A stretch of DNA of 64,000 nucleotides, from positions 124,001 through 188,000 of the forward strand of contig CAVSWT010000010.1 in NCBI GenBank assembly GCA_963731745.1. The letters are read 5' to 3'. The notes under the pieces were generated by a model. The model was given only the letters and a program-made list of their open reading frames with translations. It ran no database searches and was not told the origin of the DNA. The DNA is from CAVSWT01 sp963731745. GTDB lineage: Bacteria > Bacteroidota > Ignavibacteria > Ignavibacteriales > Ignavibacteriaceae. Each line of letters opens with the position of its first letter. Positions within the stretch are counted from its first letter, which is position 1. Shown here piece after piece: positions 9,983-18,676 of the stretch. The position numbers and the translations under genes are program-made.

Positions 9983-10501
9983 TTATTTCCTTGAAGCATG
10001 GATAAACCCTCTATAGGGTAACGCATGATTTACTGTAATGAAAGCTTTACCATCAATAGCTTCAATTTTTTTTATAAGATTTTTTTGATGTTTTCTAGGC
10101 GCAATTAATACTATAATAGACACTCCACCTGAACCGCCTTCACCAGGGAGAATTGTTAAACCATACCGCGATTTTCTTAACATGTCGGCTATTTGGTCTG
10201 TGAAATGACGTGATATTATATTTAATTGTACAAACCCTAAACCAATTTTTTGTTCGATACTTATACCAATTATATTTCCCAAAGCGAAACCGGCAGCATA
10301 TCCAAAAAGATTCGGCAAAAATTCTAAATTCTGCATTATAAACCTAATTGCAAACACCCATATTAATACCTCAAAAAAACCCGCTAATCCAGCCAAATAT
10401 TTTCGGCCTTGAACAACAAGTATAGTTCTAAAAGTTCCAATTGAAACATCCCCGATTCTCATTAACATTATCAGAAATGGCCCAATAAATGTTTCAAACA
10501 T
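9983..10501 (-). CDS. UPF0316 family membrane protein (DUF5698/DUF2179)
   Basis: This 172-residue protein has three or four N-terminal hydrophobic helices containing the conserved MRIGDVSIGTFRTILVVQGRK stretch of UPF0316 proteins. A soluble C-terminal DUF2179-like domain with a GGSGGVSIIVL motif and a terminal PYRGF follows. The family has no established function. It is transcribed divergently from pcm across a 91-bp gap. Confidence 0.82.
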   Translation of the reverse strand: MFETFIGPFLIMLMRIGDVSIGTFRTILVVQGRKYLAGLAGFFEVLIWVFAIRFIMQNLEFLPNLFGYAAGFALGNIIGISIEQKIGLGFVQLNIISRHFTDQIADMLRKSRYGLTILPGEGGSGGVSIIVLIAPRKHQKNLIKKIEAIDGKAFITVNHALPYRGFIHASRK

Positions 10502-10592
10502 TTTTTCTCCGAATAAATATATTTTTGAAAGAACTTAAAATAATTAATAAATATTATTTTTATCTTAGTTAACTAAATTAAACATAAATATA

Positions 10593-11234
10593 ATGATGCA
10601 TAGAACTGAACGCGAAGAACTTGTTAATATAATAACTGAAAAAGGTATTAGTGATCAAGCAGTTTTAAAAGCTATTAGTGATGTTGAAAGGCACAAATTC
10701 TTAACAGCCGCTTTAAAACACCATGCTTATAAAGACGTTGCTTTACCAATCGGATATGGCCAGACAATTTCGCAGCCTTATACTGTAGCTTTTATGACTC
10801 AGGAATTGCGTTTGAGTAAAGGTTCAAAAGTTTTAGAAATTGGAACAGGTTCTGGTTATCAAGCCGCAATTCTAGAAAAAATGGGTATGAAAGTTTATAG
10901 CATAGAAAGACAATTCGAAATTTATTCCGCAACTCAAAAGCTTTTTGATAAGATGGGAATTAGAGCTCATTTGAAATACGGTGATGGAACAATTGGCTGG
11001 GATGAATATTCACCTTATGATGGTATAATTGTTACAGCTGGATCACCTTCAATTCCGCCAGCCTATAAAAGGCAGCTGGCTGTTGGCGGAAGATTGGTTA
11101 TACCTGTTGGAGATAAAAGTTCTCAGATTTTGAAAGTTATAACAAAGAAAGATAATAATGATTTTATTGAAGAAGATATTCCGCAATTTTCGTTCGTTCC
11201 ATTGATAGGCAGAGAAGGTTGGAAAGAAGAATAA
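10593..11234 (+). CDS. pcm: Protein-L-isoaspartate O-methyltransferase
   Basis: Pcm uses SAM to methylate L-isoaspartyl residues and so repairs aged proteins. The 213-residue protein shows family hallmarks: LPIGYGQTISQPYTVAFMT, the SAM-binding motif VLEIGTGSGYQAAIL (about residues 80-94), and IIVTAGSPSIPP followed by GGRLVIPVG. Its end overlaps the start of miaA by 16 bp. Confidence 0.95.
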   Translation: MMHRTEREELVNIITEKGISDQAVLKAISDVERHKFLTAALKHHAYKDVALPIGYGQTISQPYTVAFMTQELRLSKGSKVLEIGTGSGYQAAILEKMGMKVYSIERQFEIYSATQKLFDKMGIRAHLKYGDGTIGWDEYSPYDGIIVTAGSPSIPPAYKRQLAVGGRLVIPVGDKSSQILKVITKKDNNDFIEEDIPQFSFVPLIGREGWKEE

Positions 11235-12157
11235 TTGTTATTGTTGGGCCTACTTGCTCTGGCAAAACTTCATTGGGAATTTTGCTTGCTGAAAAACTAA
11301 AAACAGAAATAATTTCTGCAGATAGCAGACAGATCTATAAGTACTTGGATATTGGAACTGCAAAGCCAACCGAAGAGCAATTAAAAAGAGTTAAGCATCA
11401 TTTTATAGGTGAATTAAATCCAGATGAAGATTATAATGTCAGCAGATTTGAGAATGAGGCGTTAAAAATTTGTACTCATTTATTAAACGAAAATAAAATA
11501 CCAATTGTTGTTGGCGGTTCGGGTTTGTACATTAAAGCTTTAATTGACGGCATTATTGATATCGCAGAAACTGACAAAAATTTTCGAGAACAGTTATTTG
11601 GATTAAAAGAGAAATATGGCAATGAATATCTTCATGCTGAATTAAAAAAAGTTGATGCCGTTAGTGCAGAAAAAATTCATCCTAATTTCTGGAAAAGAGT
11701 AATGCGTGCGATTGAAGTTTACCATTTAACAGGCAAACCAATTTGGCAGCATCATGATGAACAAAAAAGAGATTGTGATTTTGAATTTGAACAGCATGGA
11801 TTATTGATTGATAGAAATATTCTTTATTCTAATATTGAATCACGTGTTGATAAAATGTTTGATCAAGGTTTAGTTGAAGAAGTAAAAAATATTCTTTCGA
11901 AAGGATATAATGAAAATATCAACTCGTTAAATACCGTTGGCTATAAAGAAATTATAAGCTATCTTGAAAATGAAATAAGTTTAGATAGAGCAATTGAGCT
12001 GATAAAAAGAAATACTCGAAGATATGCTAAAAGACAATTAACATGGTTTAATGCAGATGACAGAATCATCTGGCATAAAATTGAATCTCAAAAAGATTTT
12101 AATAATGTCGCGGATGAAATAATCCGAAGAGAGGAATTGAATGAAAGAAAAAATTAG
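11219..12157 (+). CDS. miaA: tRNA dimethylallyltransferase
   Basis: MiaA transfers a dimethylallyl group to A37 of tRNAs that read UNN codons. The 312-residue protein begins with TTG inside pcm and has the P-loop GPTCSGKT at residues 10-17, SADSRQIYKYLDIGTAKP, GGSGLYIKALIDG, and a C-terminal NTVGYKE with RRYAKRQLTWF. All are diagnostic for MiaA. The TTG start is the only one that keeps the P-loop strand. It overlaps the next gene by 17 bp. Confidence 0.95.
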   Translation: MERRIIVIVGPTCSGKTSLGILLAEKLKTEIISADSRQIYKYLDIGTAKPTEEQLKRVKHHFIGELNPDEDYNVSRFENEALKICTHLLNENKIPIVVGGSGLYIKALIDGIIDIAETDKNFREQLFGLKEKYGNEYLHAELKKVDAVSAEKIHPNFWKRVMRAIEVYHLTGKPIWQHHDEQKRDCDFEFEQHGLLIDRNILYSNIESRVDKMFDQGLVEEVKNILSKGYNENINSLNTVGYKEIISYLENEISLDRAIELIKRNTRRYAKRQLTWFNADDRIIWHKIESQKDFNNVADEIIRREELNERKN

Positions 12158-13502
12158 AATTGCTTCCGGGCAAGGCTTCTGGGGTGATTTAATAGATGCG
12201 CCTTTTAATCAGGTTACAAAAGGTGAAATTGATTATCTGGTTATGGATTATCTTGCAGAAGTCACTATGTCTATTCTGCAGAAACAAAAAAATAAAAATC
12301 CCGAACTTGGATACGCACGTGATATCCCTGAATTGATGAAAAGGATTTTGCCAATTTGTAAAGAAAAAAAAATTAAAGTAATTACAAACGGCGGGGGAGT
12401 TAATCCAATAGCTTGTGCAAAAGCAATAAGAAATGTTGCTGAAGATTTGGGAATAAAAAATTTAAAAATAGGAGTTGTCCTTGGAGACAATATTAAAGAT
12501 AGACTGGATGAAATTTTAGCTGCTGGTGCAGAATTAAAAAATATGGAAACTGGAGAATCACTAATCAATGTTAAAGAAAAAATCTTAAGTGCCAATGTTT
12601 ATTTTGGCGCTTTCCCAATTGTTGAAGCATTAAATAAAGGTGCAGATATAGTCATTACAGGCAGAACGACCGATACGGGCTTAACTCTCGCTCCAATGAT
12701 TTACGAGTTTGGATGGAAGAAAGATGATTATAATTTAATGTCAGCAGGAACAGTTGCAGGCCATATACTGGAATGCGGTGCACAGTCTTCTGGCGGCAAT
12801 TTTTTAGGTGATTGGAATTCAATTGAAAATCTAGCAGAAGTTGGATTTCCGATTGCGGAAGCTTTCCCAAACGGGGAAGTGATAATAACAAAGCATGATA
12901 ATACAGGCGGCAGAGTATCATTTGAAACTGTTGCGGAACAATTGGTTTATGAAATTGGAAATCCTATAAATTATATTACACCGGATTGTGTTGCTGATTT
13001 TACTTCAATAAAATTGGAAGATTTAGGCAAGGATCGAGTAAAGGTTTACGATGTTAAAGGAACAAAAGAAACCGAATTCTATAAGGTTTCATGTTCTTAT
13101 GCAGATGGTTATTCTGCTTCAGGAAGCTTGACATATTCGTGGCCTGATGCTTTATCAAAAGCAAAAGCTGCAGATAAAATTTTGAGAAAGCGATTGGAAA
13201 ATTTAAATTTGAAATTTGATGAAATAAGAACAGAGTTTATCGGTTATAATGCAACACACGAATCTTTGGCACCAAAAATTGATGAAGATAAAATAAATGA
13301 AATTATGCTGAGAATTTCAGTTCGTTCTCACGATTATAATTCGGTTGAAAGATTCGGTAAGGAACTTGCTCCACTTATTTTAACCGGCCCGCCGAGTGTC
13401 ACCGGATTTGCCGGAGGAAGGCCAAAACCAAGTGAAGTAGTTGCATATTGGCCGGCACTGATACCAAAAAATTTGGTGATACCTAAAGTTGAAATCATTT
13501 AA
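12141..13502 (+). CDS. AtuA-family protein (DUF1446), acyclic terpene utilisation-like
   Basis: The 453-residue protein matches the DUF1446/AtuA family: IRIASGQGFWGD at the start, ITNGGGVNPIACA, DIVITGRTTDTGLTLAPM, and LECGAQSSGGNF. AtuA was named from acyclic terpene degradation in Pseudomonas, but the biochemical role of the family is unresolved. Usually a small ferredoxin-fold AtuA domain follows as a C-terminal extension or the next gene. Here that partner sits at 13943, with a GIY-YIG gene in between. It is translationally coupled to miaA by a 17-bp overlap. Confidence 0.85.
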   Translation: MKEKIRIASGQGFWGDLIDAPFNQVTKGEIDYLVMDYLAEVTMSILQKQKNKNPELGYARDIPELMKRILPICKEKKIKVITNGGGVNPIACAKAIRNVAEDLGIKNLKIGVVLGDNIKDRLDEILAAGAELKNMETGESLINVKEKILSANVYFGAFPIVEALNKGADIVITGRTTDTGLTLAPMIYEFGWKKDDYNLMSAGTVAGHILECGAQSSGGNFLGDWNSIENLAEVGFPIAEAFPNGEVIITKHDNTGGRVSFETVAEQLVYEIGNPINYITPDCVADFTSIKLEDLGKDRVKVYDVKGTKETEFYKVSCSYADGYSASGSLTYSWPDALSKAKAADKILRKRLENLNLKFDEIRTEFIGYNATHESLAPKIDEDKINEIMLRISVRSHDYNSVERFGKELAPLILTGPPSVTGFAGGRPKPSEVVAYWPALIPKNLVIPKVEII

Positions 13503-13507
13503 TCTTG

Positions 13508-13535
13508 TTTATCCCGAACTTGTTTCGGGATCTTT
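13508..13535. repeat. Hairpin repeat, left boundary of GIY-YIG unit
   Basis: ATCCCGAA and TTCGGGAT form an 8-bp stem around a short CTTGT loop (13511-13531). The 28-bp stretch matches the right-hand copy at 13852-13879 in 22 of 28 positions by eye, in direct orientation. Confidence 0.75.
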
Positions 13536-13538
13536 AGT

Positions 13539-13847
13539 ATGAAAAATTATTTTGTTTACATATTATCTAGTAAAAAAAGAGTTCTCTATGTTGGAATGAC
13601 AGATACACTATCAAGAAGAATTTATGAACACAAAGAAAGATTATTTGATGGATTTACAAAAAAATACAATGTTGATAAACTTGTTTATTATGAAGTTTTG
13701 CCTGACTTAGAAAGCGCACTAAAAAGAGAGAAACAATTGAAAAATTGGCATAGGCAGTGGAAAATAAATTTGATTGAATTAAAGAATAAAGAGTGGAGAG
13801 ATTTGTATCCTGAAATTGCGGATCCACTTAAATTAATTTATGAGTGA
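13539..13847 (+). CDS. GIY-YIG endonuclease domain protein
   Basis: This 102-residue protein is a stand-alone GIY-YIG domain of the YhbQ/UPF0213 type. It has FVYILSS (the GIY equivalent), LYVGMT (the YIG equivalent), R26-R27 in the LSRRIYEHK helix, and the conserved ALKREKQLKNWHRQWK segment. Such domains cut DNA, but the function of these small forms is uncertain. It lies between the two genes of an AtuA pair and is bounded by two copies of a hairpin-forming direct repeat. That arrangement suggests it arrived as a small mobile or selfish unit of about 370 bp. Confidence 0.9.
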   Translation: MKNYFVYILSSKKRVLYVGMTDTLSRRIYEHKERLFDGFTKKYNVDKLVYYEVLPDLESALKREKQLKNWHRQWKINLIELKNKEWRDLYPEIADPLKLIYE

Positions 13848-13851
13848 AAAA

Positions 13852-13879
13852 TTTATCCTGAATTAATTTCGGGGACTTT
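13852..13879. repeat. Hairpin repeat, right boundary of GIY-YIG unit
   Basis: This is a degenerate copy of the left boundary repeat, starting 5 bp after the GIY-YIG stop codon. ATCCTGAA and TTTCGGGG keep an imperfect stem. The mismatches relative to the left copy weaken the hairpin, as expected for an older insertion. Confidence 0.65.
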
Positions 13880-13942
13880 GAAAAAAGAATATTAATTAAA
13901 TAAAGGAGATGCTGAAATAAGTTCAGTATAAAGAGTGAAAAA

Positions 13943-14254
13943 ATGAAAACGCAATTAAAAGAAATAGCTCACGGAAGAAGCGGCGATAAAGGCGACGCTG
14001 CAAATATTGGCTTAATCGCAAATGATGAAAATACCTGGAAAATAATCAAGGAACAGGTGACAGCAGAGAAGGTGAAAAAACATTTTGAAGGAATTTGCTT
14101 TGGCGAAGTAGAAAGATTTGATTTACCAAATCTTAGAGCTTTAAATTTTTTACTTCACAATACACTCGGTGGCGGCGGGACAGTTTCACTTAAACTTGAT
14201 GCGCAAGGCAAAACTTTGGCCGCAGCTTTATTAAGAATGGAAGTAGAAACTTAA
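13943..14254 (+). CDS. AtuA-like ferredoxin-fold small protein
   Basis: The 103-residue protein begins with the highly conserved AHGRSGDKGDAANIGL motif of the AtuA-like ferredoxin-fold domain and ends with a glycine-rich LGGGGTVSLKLDAQGKTLAAALL. In many bacteria this domain is fused behind DUF1446 or encoded directly after it. Here 440 bp containing the GIY-YIG unit separate them. A strong AAAGGAGATG lies 30 bp upstream of the chosen ATG and leads only into a three-codon frame, so the start region may have been disturbed by the insertion. Confidence 0.85.
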   Translation: MKTQLKEIAHGRSGDKGDAANIGLIANDENTWKIIKEQVTAEKVKKHFEGICFGEVERFDLPNLRALNFLLHNTLGGGGTVSLKLDAQGKTLAAALLRMEVET

Positions 14255-14337
14255 GTCAAAAGTGAAAAGTCAAAATTCAAAAGGAAATTTTTCTTTTCAG
14301 ATTTATTTTAACTTTTGATTTTTGACCTTTGACTTTC
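14253..14337. repeat. GTCAAAAGTC-type intergenic inverted repeat, possible terminator
   Basis: Directly after the stop codon, the left arm repeats AAGTCAAAAGT and AAAAGTCAAAA. The right arm (about 14302-14337) is its imperfect inverse, ending TTGACCTTTGACTTT. Together they could form a long AT-rich hairpin between the atuA partner and prfB. Related GTCAAAAGTC strings occur at 20325, 22283 and 25160. Confidence 0.5.
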
Positions 14338-14405
14338 TATTTAAAAATAGAATTTTATATAATTGATTTACTATAATTAAATATAAAACATAAAAAAGGA
14401 AGCCC

Positions 14406-15507
14406 ATGTACGAAGAAGAAATGAAACAGCTTAAAGAATATAAAATTAGAATTGAAAATTTACGGAGTTATCTTTGACGTCGCCAATAAAGATGCAAAAA
14501 TAAAAGACCTTCAAAACCAAACCACAGAACCCAAATTCTGGGATGATCAGATTGCCGCACAAAAAACTCTTCAGGAAATTAAATCGCTTGAAGGGTGGGT
14601 AAAACTCTGGAGCAGCGTAAATGATAAAGCAAAATCTCTTGAGGAATTTATTCAACTTGCTCAGATGGAAGAAGATGAATCTTTCTCTGAAGATATCAAC
14701 AGCGAATTAAAATCTTTAGATGATGCAGTTGAAGATGCCGAATTCAGAAATATGCTAAGCGGAAAAGAAGATGCTAATAATTGTATTTTAACTATCCATT
14801 CCGGTGCCGGCGGAACAGAGGCTCAGGATTGGGCTGAAATGCTGATGAGAATGTATTTACGGTGGGGGGAACAAAATAATTTTAAAATGACAATTGTAGA
14901 TATGCTTGAAGGTGATGGAGCTGGTATTAAAAGTGTCACTATTGAAGTGGAAGGAGAATTTGCTTACGGATATATGAAAGCTGAAAACGGCGTTCATCGT
15001 TTAGTGAGAATTTCACCTTTTGATTCAAATAAACGCAGGCATACTTCTTTTGCATCAGTGTTTGTAATTCCTGAAATAGATGATACAATTGAAATTGAAA
15101 TTAATCCTGCTGACTTAAGAATTGATACTTACCGTTCCGGCGGCAAAGGCGGGCAGAATGTTAACAAAGTTGAAACTGCTGTAAGAATAACTCACATTCC
15201 AACAAATACCGTAGCCGCATGTCAAAGTGAAAGATCACAGCTTCAAAATAGAACAAATGCTATGAAGCTTTTAAAATCAAAACTGTATCAAATAGAAAAA
15301 GAAAAGCAGGAAGCAGAATTAGATGAAGTCGAAAAAAGTAAAATGAAGATTGAATGGGGAAGCCAAATTCGTTCTTATGTTTTTCATCCATACAACATGG
15401 TTAAAGACCACCGCACTGATGTCGAAACTTCGGATACGCAGGGTGTTATGGATGGCGATATAAATAAATTTATCAAAGCATTTTTATTGAAATTCAGTCA
15501 GAATTAG
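14406..15507 (+). CDS. prfB: Peptide chain release factor 2 with programmed +1 frameshift
   Basis: RF2 terminates translation at UGA and UAA. Translation starts at ATG 14406 (after AAAGGAAG) and reads 23 codons to CTT TGA C at 14472-14478. A +1 slip there continues in the frame ending at 15507, giving 366 residues. The main frame has the SPF stop-recognition tripeptide (RISPFDSN) and the GGQ peptidyl-transfer motif (RSGGKGGQNVNK). The site has the classic CUU-UGA-C and an upstream Shine-Dalgarno-like CGGAG. This is autoregulatory recoding, not a mutation. Confidence 0.96.
14464..14478 (+). promoter_or_regulatory. RF2 programmed frameshift site
   Basis: CGGAG, TAT, CTT, TGA and C follow each other in the frame of ATG 14406. 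This reproduces the known RF2 autoregulatory signal: an internal Shine-Dalgarno-like element, a slippery CUU codon and an in-frame UGA followed by C. Low RF2 lets the ribosome slip +1 and make more RF2. Confidence 0.93.
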
Positions 15508-15522
15508 TATGGATTGAAAAAT

Positions 15523-16536
15523 TTATTTTATTCTTCTTCCCAATTTAACAGCATACTTATGTACAAGCGCGGGTTTATCGGTTACAATTCCGCCGACTCC
15601 TTGCCTTATCAAACATTTAATGTGCCGTTTTTTATTTATTGTTCCGCTTATTAATTGTTTCAAATGCTTATCGGAATATTTTTTGTTGTATTCCATTCTC
15701 AGCTTCACGTCATTGCGAATTATTCTTCTGTGTGTAACCCAATTGGCAATAGTTATTTGTCTCGGCAGAAAAGCTAAAGAATATTCGGTTTTATATTTAA
15801 TTGCTGCTTTAACGGCGCTATAATCATTTGGATCTAAAATTATTCCGTAAGAAGGCTCTATATCCAATATATAACTAAATTCCGGATACTTATTTTTCAT
15901 TTCGCGAAATACAAATTCATCAAAGGATTCAATTATAACATTAAAAACCGGTTTATACTGATTAACATATTTTTTAATATCTTCAAGAATAATAAATGCT
16001 TTTTCGTAACAATCTTTTGGCACTTTAATATCAAAATGAACATTTATTATTTTTTTATTCTTTGAACCCCATTTAAAGAATTGTTCCAAAGTTGGGATTT
16101 CTGCATCCACTTTTACATCGCCATCATCCCTTAATTTATAATTATAATTTGATAAGAATTCTTTTAAGTTCAATTCGCAGATTTGCCTTCTCAAATCATT
16201 TCCTATTGAAGGAACCGCGGGCCTATACTTTACTATAGGTTCAAATCCGCTTTCTCTTAATAATGCAACAGTTGAATTAGGGTTCCAATCATGCCAAATA
16301 ACAACCTGATTATCAAGTGTTACACACAAATCTAATTCAATAGCATTTGCCCCTTCATCTATTGCTCTTTCGAAAGAGCGAATCGTATTTTCCACTTCCT
16401 TTTCTGGCGAACCGCGATGTGCTATAATTAAAAATATATCGTCATCTGGAATTTGATCTTTAAAGGAAGTACAAGGTTTAAAATATTCAGTGACCCACGC
16501 CGGAATTAAAAATACTTTTTTGATAAAATTTGACAT
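15523..16536 (-). CDS. Glycerophosphodiester phosphodiesterase family protein
   Basis: The 337-residue protein has the GDPD TIM-barrel signature: IAHRG with H40, ENTIRSFERAIDEGANAIELDL with E67 and D69, and the second histidine in VVIWHD (H82). It would hydrolyse glycerophosphodiesters to glycerol-3-phosphate and an alcohol. It lacks a classic signal peptide, although residues 7-13 are hydrophobic, so location is uncertain. A C-terminal IVTDKPALVHKY matches the family ending. It converges on prfB with only 15 bp between them. Confidence 0.85.
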   Translation of the reverse strand: MSNFIKKVFLIPAWVTEYFKPCTSFKDQIPDDDIFLIIAHRGSPEKEVENTIRSFERAIDEGANAIELDLCVTLDNQVVIWHDWNPNSTVALLRESGFEPIVKYRPAVPSIGNDLRRQICELNLKEFLSNYNYKLRDDGDVKVDAEIPTLEQFFKWGSKNKKIINVHFDIKVPKDCYEKAFIILEDIKKYVNQYKPVFNVIIESFDEFVFREMKNKYPEFSYILDIEPSYGIILDPNDYSAVKAAIKYKTEYSLAFLPRQITIANWVTHRRIIRNDVKLRMEYNKKYSDKHLKQLISGTINKKRHIKCLIRQGVGGIVTDKPALVHKYAVKLGRRIK

Positions 16537-16583
16537 TACTTTTTTTATTTTTACGAAAAATATAAAATCTTAAATTATTAATT

Positions 16584-16922
16584 ATGAGTAAAAACAAATC
16601 AAGTAAAAATTTTTTTGATAGAGTGACGGCGGTCGTAAAAAAAATTCCTTATGGAAAAGTTACTACATATGGTGATATTGCAGAAGCCTGCGGAACTCGT
16701 GCCGGAGCGCGAACTGTTGGCTGGGCGTTAAATGGAATGAAGGATATGGGTTTGCCTTGCCATAGAGTAGTAAATAGATTTGGCGCTTTATCTGGAAAGA
16801 TACATTTTGGTGATCCTCATTTAATGGAAGACTTACTGCGTTCGGAAGGAATTGAATTTAACGAGGATGGTTGTGTAAATCTAGAAAAGCACTTATGGAA
16901 ACCAAAGCCAGTAAAAAGATAA
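16584..16922 (+). CDS. MGMT-family DNA alkyl-repair-like protein
   Basis: This 112-residue protein is the methylguanine-methyltransferase DNA-binding domain without the N-terminal domain. It contains PYGKVTTYGDIAEACGTRAGARTVGWAL and the active-site PCHRVV with C59. Alkyltransferase-like (ATL) proteins of similar size replace this cysteine with tryptophan, so here repair by alkyl transfer remains possible. The short length and the LLRSEGI ending resemble the YbaZ/ATL branch. It is divergent from GDPD. Confidence 0.87.
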   Translation: MSKNKSSKNFFDRVTAVVKKIPYGKVTTYGDIAEACGTRAGARTVGWALNGMKDMGLPCHRVVNRFGALSGKIHFGDPHLMEDLLRSEGIEFNEDGCVNLEKHLWKPKPVKR

Positions 16923-16939
16923 ATCAATCATTCGGAAAT

Positions 16940-17001
16940 AAAAGGAATAATGAATCTTGGAACAAAAATATTTCGTATCCCAACTACCCATTATTCCTTT
17001 T
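16940..17001. terminator. Inverted repeat between convergent genes
   Basis: A perfect 13-bp inverted repeat, AAAAGGAATAATG (16940-16952) and its complement (16989-17001), flanks a 36-bp spacer between the convergent MGMT-like and LiaF-like genes. The A and T runs at its ends make a bidirectional terminator plausible, although the loop is long. Confidence 0.45.
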
Positions 17002-17006
17002 TAAAA

Positions 17007-17948
17007 TCACCACGTTTCATTTGATGAATATCTGCTTACCTTAACTGAAGAGACACCTGACTTTATCCTCAAATAAATTTTCTTTTTTGCTTCTTCAAAA
17101 TTATCTGTTCGATATACAGATGAATTGATTTTCCTAAATCCATCGAAATCTTTGGATGATAAAGTTACATCAGCGTCTATTTCGCAGCCGGAACTTTCCG
17201 GAATTGAAATATTTATAGATGAAGCGCCTGCATCAATTTCAAAATTAGTGTTATCAGACATGTCTCCAAGTCTTGCATGTAAAGATGCTGCCCCCATTTC
17301 TATTTTAATTTTTTCTACGATGAATTTGCTTAAATCCAAATTTAATGAAGCGGCTCCAACATCAATATCTAAATCCCAGACAGGATTCGGATTAAGATCT
17401 ATATTAACTCTATTTTTATGACTTAGGGAATTGAATGAGAATCTAGTTTTTGCCATGCGAAAATCTATATCGGCTTCATTATCAAATTTAGAGACGTCTA
17501 AATCAAAGTCGTCATTATAGCCCTTGGTTTGTGCATAAATTAGTTTCGAAGTTGTGTCATTAATAGTCATTGCTCCTGCACCAGCATGAAATTTTAATTT
17601 GGCGCTTTTGTATTTGCTGAAATATAAATCTGAATATTCACTTACCGCCGTGCTGCTGTCTTCAATAATAACATGTCCATCATCCCAAACCACTTCATGT
17701 GCAAAACCCGAAGCAGTTTTAAATGAAGCAAAAATACTTAACGCAAGAGTTATTGCAGTAAGCACGATTATAATATTTTTAGCGGCAGTATTTTTCACCA
17801 TTAAAGAAATTCCCCAAAGCACAAAAAATAAAGGCCACATTTTTATTAGCTCATCCCATTCCCAATTTAAGTGGCTAACATTATTTAAGAAAATTAGGAT
17901 GCCTAATGCTATTAGCAAGACTCCCCAAAAAAGTTGTTTAGTTTTCAT
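17007..17948 (-). CDS. LiaF/DUF5668-type membrane protein with C-terminal beta domain
   Basis: The 313-residue protein starts with a LiaF-like membrane module, LFWGVLLIALGILIFLNN, WPLFFVLWGISLM and a third helix around residues 60-75. A soluble repetitive beta domain follows (about 95-313) with patterns like DVGAASLNLDLS and EMGAASLHARLGD, resembling the DUF2154 or toastrack fold. LiaF and toastrack proteins are linked to envelope-stress signalling with PspC. The gene follows a PspC-domain gene by 17 bp, consistent with that partnership. Confidence 0.78.
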   Translation of the reverse strand: MKTKQLFWGVLLIALGILIFLNNVSHLNWEWDELIKMWPLFFVLWGISLMVKNTAAKNIIIVLTAITLALSIFASFKTASGFAHEVVWDDGHVIIEDSSTAVSEYSDLYFSKYKSAKLKFHAGAGAMTINDTTSKLIYAQTKGYNDDFDLDVSKFDNEADIDFRMAKTRFSFNSLSHKNRVNIDLNPNPVWDLDIDVGAASLNLDLSKFIVEKIKIEMGAASLHARLGDMSDNTNFEIDAGASSINISIPESSGCEIDADVTLSSKDFDGFRKINSSVYRTDNFEEAKKKIYLRIKSGVSSVKVSRYSSNETW

Positions 17949-17965
17949 TTTATTAGCCCGCCTTT

Positions 17966-18451
17966 TTATTTGCTTTTAACAATTAATCCAATACCAATTG
18001 CGATGAGAATGACTGGAAAAAAATGTGAAAAATGTAAATGAGGTATCCAGGTATCTGCAAGAAAAATAAATCCTAAAATAATTAATGCAGTACCAAAAAA
18101 AGTTGAACGTTTTCTCCGCTGCTGTTCTTTCTGCATTTCATAGGTTCTAGCGTAATCATTTTGAGTATTAGTATTAGCTTGATCAAATTGATTGCTATCC
18201 TGCGGTTGAGCTTCACCCTCTACTTTATTTTCATATTCAGGTTCACCTTTAGGCATATTAAAAACGTAAGGAGCTTCTGGAACAATAATCCAAAGCAGAA
18301 CATAAGCCAATATACCGGTGCCTCCTAAAAATAATGAGATTACAAAAACAACCCGGACGATAGTTGGATCAACATCAAAATATTCAGCAAGTCCTCCCGC
18401 AACTCCGGCTAGCATTTTTTCCTTATTAGATCTATATAATTTTTTATTCAT
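17966..18451 (-). CDS. PspC domain membrane protein
   Basis: The 161-residue protein opens with the PspC signature LYRSNKEKMLAGVAGGLAEYFDVDPTIVRVVFV and a first transmembrane pair. A charged glutamine-rich linker follows (about 75-115), then two further helices of the DUF5668 type (GTALIILGFIFLADTW and HFFPVILIAIGIGLIV). It probably senses or stabilises the inner membrane with the LiaF-like protein downstream. Its promoter would lie in the 225-bp divergent gap before nadE. Confidence 0.85.
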   Translation of the reverse strand: MNKKLYRSNKEKMLAGVAGGLAEYFDVDPTIVRVVFVISLFLGGTGILAYVLLWIIVPEAPYVFNMPKGEPEYENKVEGEAQPQDSNQFDQANTNTQNDYARTYEMQKEQQRRKRSTFFGTALIILGFIFLADTWIPHLHFSHFFPVILIAIGIGLIVKSK

Positions 18452-18676
18452 TTTATTTTCCTCCTTTTCAGGTGAAATTGAAATTCACAGTATTTGAGAC
18501 GTCTGGTTCAAATATTAATAAAAATGAAGGAAAAATCTTTTTATTTTTTTTATCGGTAATTTTAGTCTATAAATTGTGAATAAATATAATTTAACGGCAT
18601 TTTTACATTAGGAAAATAAATTCAATTGTAAAACCTTTTATGCTTTTTTATCTTTCATCACAAAAAATGGAAAAAC

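Noticed and set aside
12248..12595. Reverse-strand 115-codon frame inside the atuA gene
   Set aside because: It is antisense to a strongly conserved gene and has hydrophobic, low-information content with no ribosome site.
14253..14337. Tandem GTCAAAAGT strings as a CRISPR-like array
   Set aside because: Units are about 10 bp, degenerate and without regular spacers. No cas gene is present in the window.
14452..14475. Alternative start of RF2 at ATG 14452
   Set aside because: It lacks a ribosome site and removes the conserved N-terminus. The upstream ATG with the CTT-TGA-C recoding site explains the gene fully.
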